From: Lucifuga dentata
Lineage: Eukaryota; Chordata; Actinopteri; Ophidiiformes; Bythitidae
DNA: 64,000 nucleotides
Direction: 5' to 3'
Assembly (NCBI GenBank): GCA_014773175.1
Contig: VXCM01000997.1
Location: 124,001-188,000 of the forward strand
The stretch's first letter is position 1. Every line of letters starts with the position of its first letter. Below the pieces are notes generated by a model that saw only the letters and a list, made by a program, of their open reading frames with translations, did not search any database and was not told the DNA's origin. Made by a program: the position numbers and the translations under genes. This document shows, piece after piece, positions 62,562 to 64,000 of the stretch.

Positions 62562-63156
62562 ATGGCTTGGCCGTGTATCAGCAGAGTCTGCTGCCTGGCC
62601 CGGTTTTGGGAGCAGTTAGACAAATCGGACCTCTCCGTCCCGCTCACCATCCAGAACTACTCGGACATCGCGGAGCAGGAGGTGCGATCCATCACCAAAC
62701 ACGTCTCCACCTCGGACCGGAATAACTGCTCCATCCCGGACCACAGTGCCGGCTCCCCGCAGGCGCACGGAGATGGCCCGGGGACCCAGGGATCTTTCAA
62801 AGGAAAGAGGGAGCCCAGTTACAAGCCCCGGGAAGACTACCACCCGCCCGGAGTACCTTTCCCCAGTGTGACCCAGTACAAGCAAGATTTCAAACCCTGG
62901 CCCATTCCCAGGAAGGAAAATTTCCCTTGGATTAGTAACGGGGGAAGCAGGGCTGATAGTGTGTCAAACAGCCCGGTAAACGCTCACCACAGTGCCTGTC
63001 AGAGAGAGGAGAGTCGGGGGGANGTGTGTCAAACAGCCCGGTAAACGCTCACCACAGTGCCTGTCAGAGAGAGGAGAGTCGGGGGGAGAGAGAGGAGCGG
63101 GGCAGGGGACAGAGGGAGCAGCAGGGCACAGGAGAGGGCAACACCAGTTCATACAG
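62562..63156 (+). CDS. map6d1: map6d1-like, first coding exon (MAP6 family, microtubule stabiliser)
   Basis: Starts MAWPCISRVCCLARFWEQLD, the MAP6-family N-terminus, with Cys5, Cys10 and Cys11, the positions palmitoylated in MAP6 for membrane/Golgi attachment. VPLTIQNYSDIAEQE favours MAP6D1 over MAP6. A microtubule-binding Mn-type module lies at residues about 99-124 (VTQYKQDFKPWPIPRKENFP then WI). Family members bind calmodulin and stabilise neuronal microtubules. Frame is lost after residue 153 because 62959-63022 is repeated at 63024-63087 around N. Counting that 64-bp block once removes 65 positions, restores the frame and ends the exon in NTSSYR|gtatga, where relatives continue with a second tubulin-binding module. 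The break is therefore an assembly artefact. MAP6 proper is the alternative assignment. Confidence 0.88.
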
Positions 63157-64000
63157 GTATGAGATGCTTCCGACTGTCCACTGCAGAGCCTGATGCTTAA
63201 TTAGATCCGTTTATTAATAATTCATTGATTTCCAGACTGGATCCACCAAGCCCACGTGGAGATAAGGGTCATCAATAATTCTCATATGGAGTGCTGACTA
63301 ATGGAGTTTGCATTTTAGATGTTTTGAGGTCATGTGGACTGGAATTAAAATAATGACTTACCATAACCTTTGGCAATGGTGGAAGAAGTACTAAAGTCCT
63401 TTACAAGCAAAACCACAATGGAGAAATACTCAAACATGTACTTAAGTAAAAGTAAACGACTATAAGAAGTAAAATTGACTACATGCGTAAAATGTAAAAA
63501 GTACTAACTGTGAATAATAATGCCTTTCAGTGTGTTTAATCAGATAGTATAATAAAGAAAATGGCCATATATAAAAGGTTTTTCATCCAACATCAGAGTA
63601 TGAGAAACCATGGAAATAAAAGATCAGAGTGAACAAAAAGTCAGAAAAAGAGAAAAGCAGAAAGGAATGAAGGAAGAAAGAAATAAGGGAGAGGGAATGA
63701 AGGAAAGACAAAAGGAAGATAAGACAATGAAGGAAAAAATGACAGAGAATAGGAAGAATTGAAGGACAGGAAGAAAGAATATATTAGTCATATGTTATGA
63801 ACTTATGTGTGATCTGTGTGACAAAGTAGAAATGACAGATATTAGTTCCCCTCTGACATAAAGTGAAGTACCAAGTCTCCAAAAACAGAAATATTCAAGT
63901 AAGTAAAAGTACCTCAAAATTATACTTAGAGTACTTGAGTTTCTTTCTAGCTATGATCTTTGGTAATCAAGTCAGTCCTTTTTTGATGCTACATTGTAGT
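63157..64000 (+). other. map6d1: map6d1 intron 1 (partial)
   Basis: Follows the donor gtatga and runs off the window. It includes 'ggaagaagtactaaagtcct' and 'aagtacctcaaaattatact', words of a common fish repeat around 63375-63500 and 63870-63940, plus a purine-rich (GGAA)-type tract at 63600-63780. No exon seen. Confidence 0.7.

Noticed and set aside
62616..62885. 89-residue minus-strand frame opposite map6d1
   Set aside because: Shadow of the GC-rich MAP6 exon; the plus strand has clear family motifs.

Overview
The window is vertebrate nuclear DNA, almost certainly from a teleost fish. It is AT-rich and intron-dominated, dense in CA/GT, CT/GA and tetranucleotide microsatellites, and carries relics of interspersed repeats that I recognise as typical of fish genomes. 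The few real exons encode vertebrate-specific families. All assignments rest on reading translations and splice sites by eye; no search was run.

Layout. (1) Positions 1-53740 belong mainly to one minus-strand gene, eef1akmt4 (eEF1A lysine methyltransferase 4, the gene joined to the endopeptidase ECE2 in mammals). It has a probable non-coding first exon near 53547-53740, a first coding exon at 53045-53204 and a second coding exon at 25069-25352. The two coding exons are separated by a 27.7-kb intron filled with repeats and possible regulatory sites. Nothing to the left of 25069 looks like the remaining exons, so 1-25068 is a further intron or intergenic DNA. (2) Positions 55269-60391, minus strand, hold nine exons of a MATE-family (SLC47A) multidrug/organic-cation exporter. 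The first half of the transporter is not visible, and one exon carries a frame-breaking deletion. A diverged second copy of its last exon lies just downstream (54740-54930). (3) At 62562-63156, plus strand, is the first coding exon of a MAP6-family (MAP6D1-like) microtubule-associated protein, with its promoter/5' UTR upstream and intron 1 running off the right edge.

The three genes do not form a pathway. The region is a patch of vertebrate chromosome with a housekeeping protein methyltransferase, a membrane exporter and a neuronal cytoskeletal gene. In human, MAP6D1 and EEF1AKMT4/ECE2 lie near each other on 3q27, so their proximity here probably reflects conserved synteny.

Three observations stand out. 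The first is an unusual number of RFX-type X-box palindromes, two of them in close pairs, in the eef1akmt4 intron and flank. The second is the 5'-truncated, frame-broken slc47a copy with a duplicated last exon. The third is a systematic assembly artefact: many single N characters are flanked by identical direct repeats, mostly 62-66 bp. One of these artificially breaks the MAP6 reading frame. I found no CRISPR array, rRNA, tRNA, intact transposase or viral gene, and no wholly new coding system.
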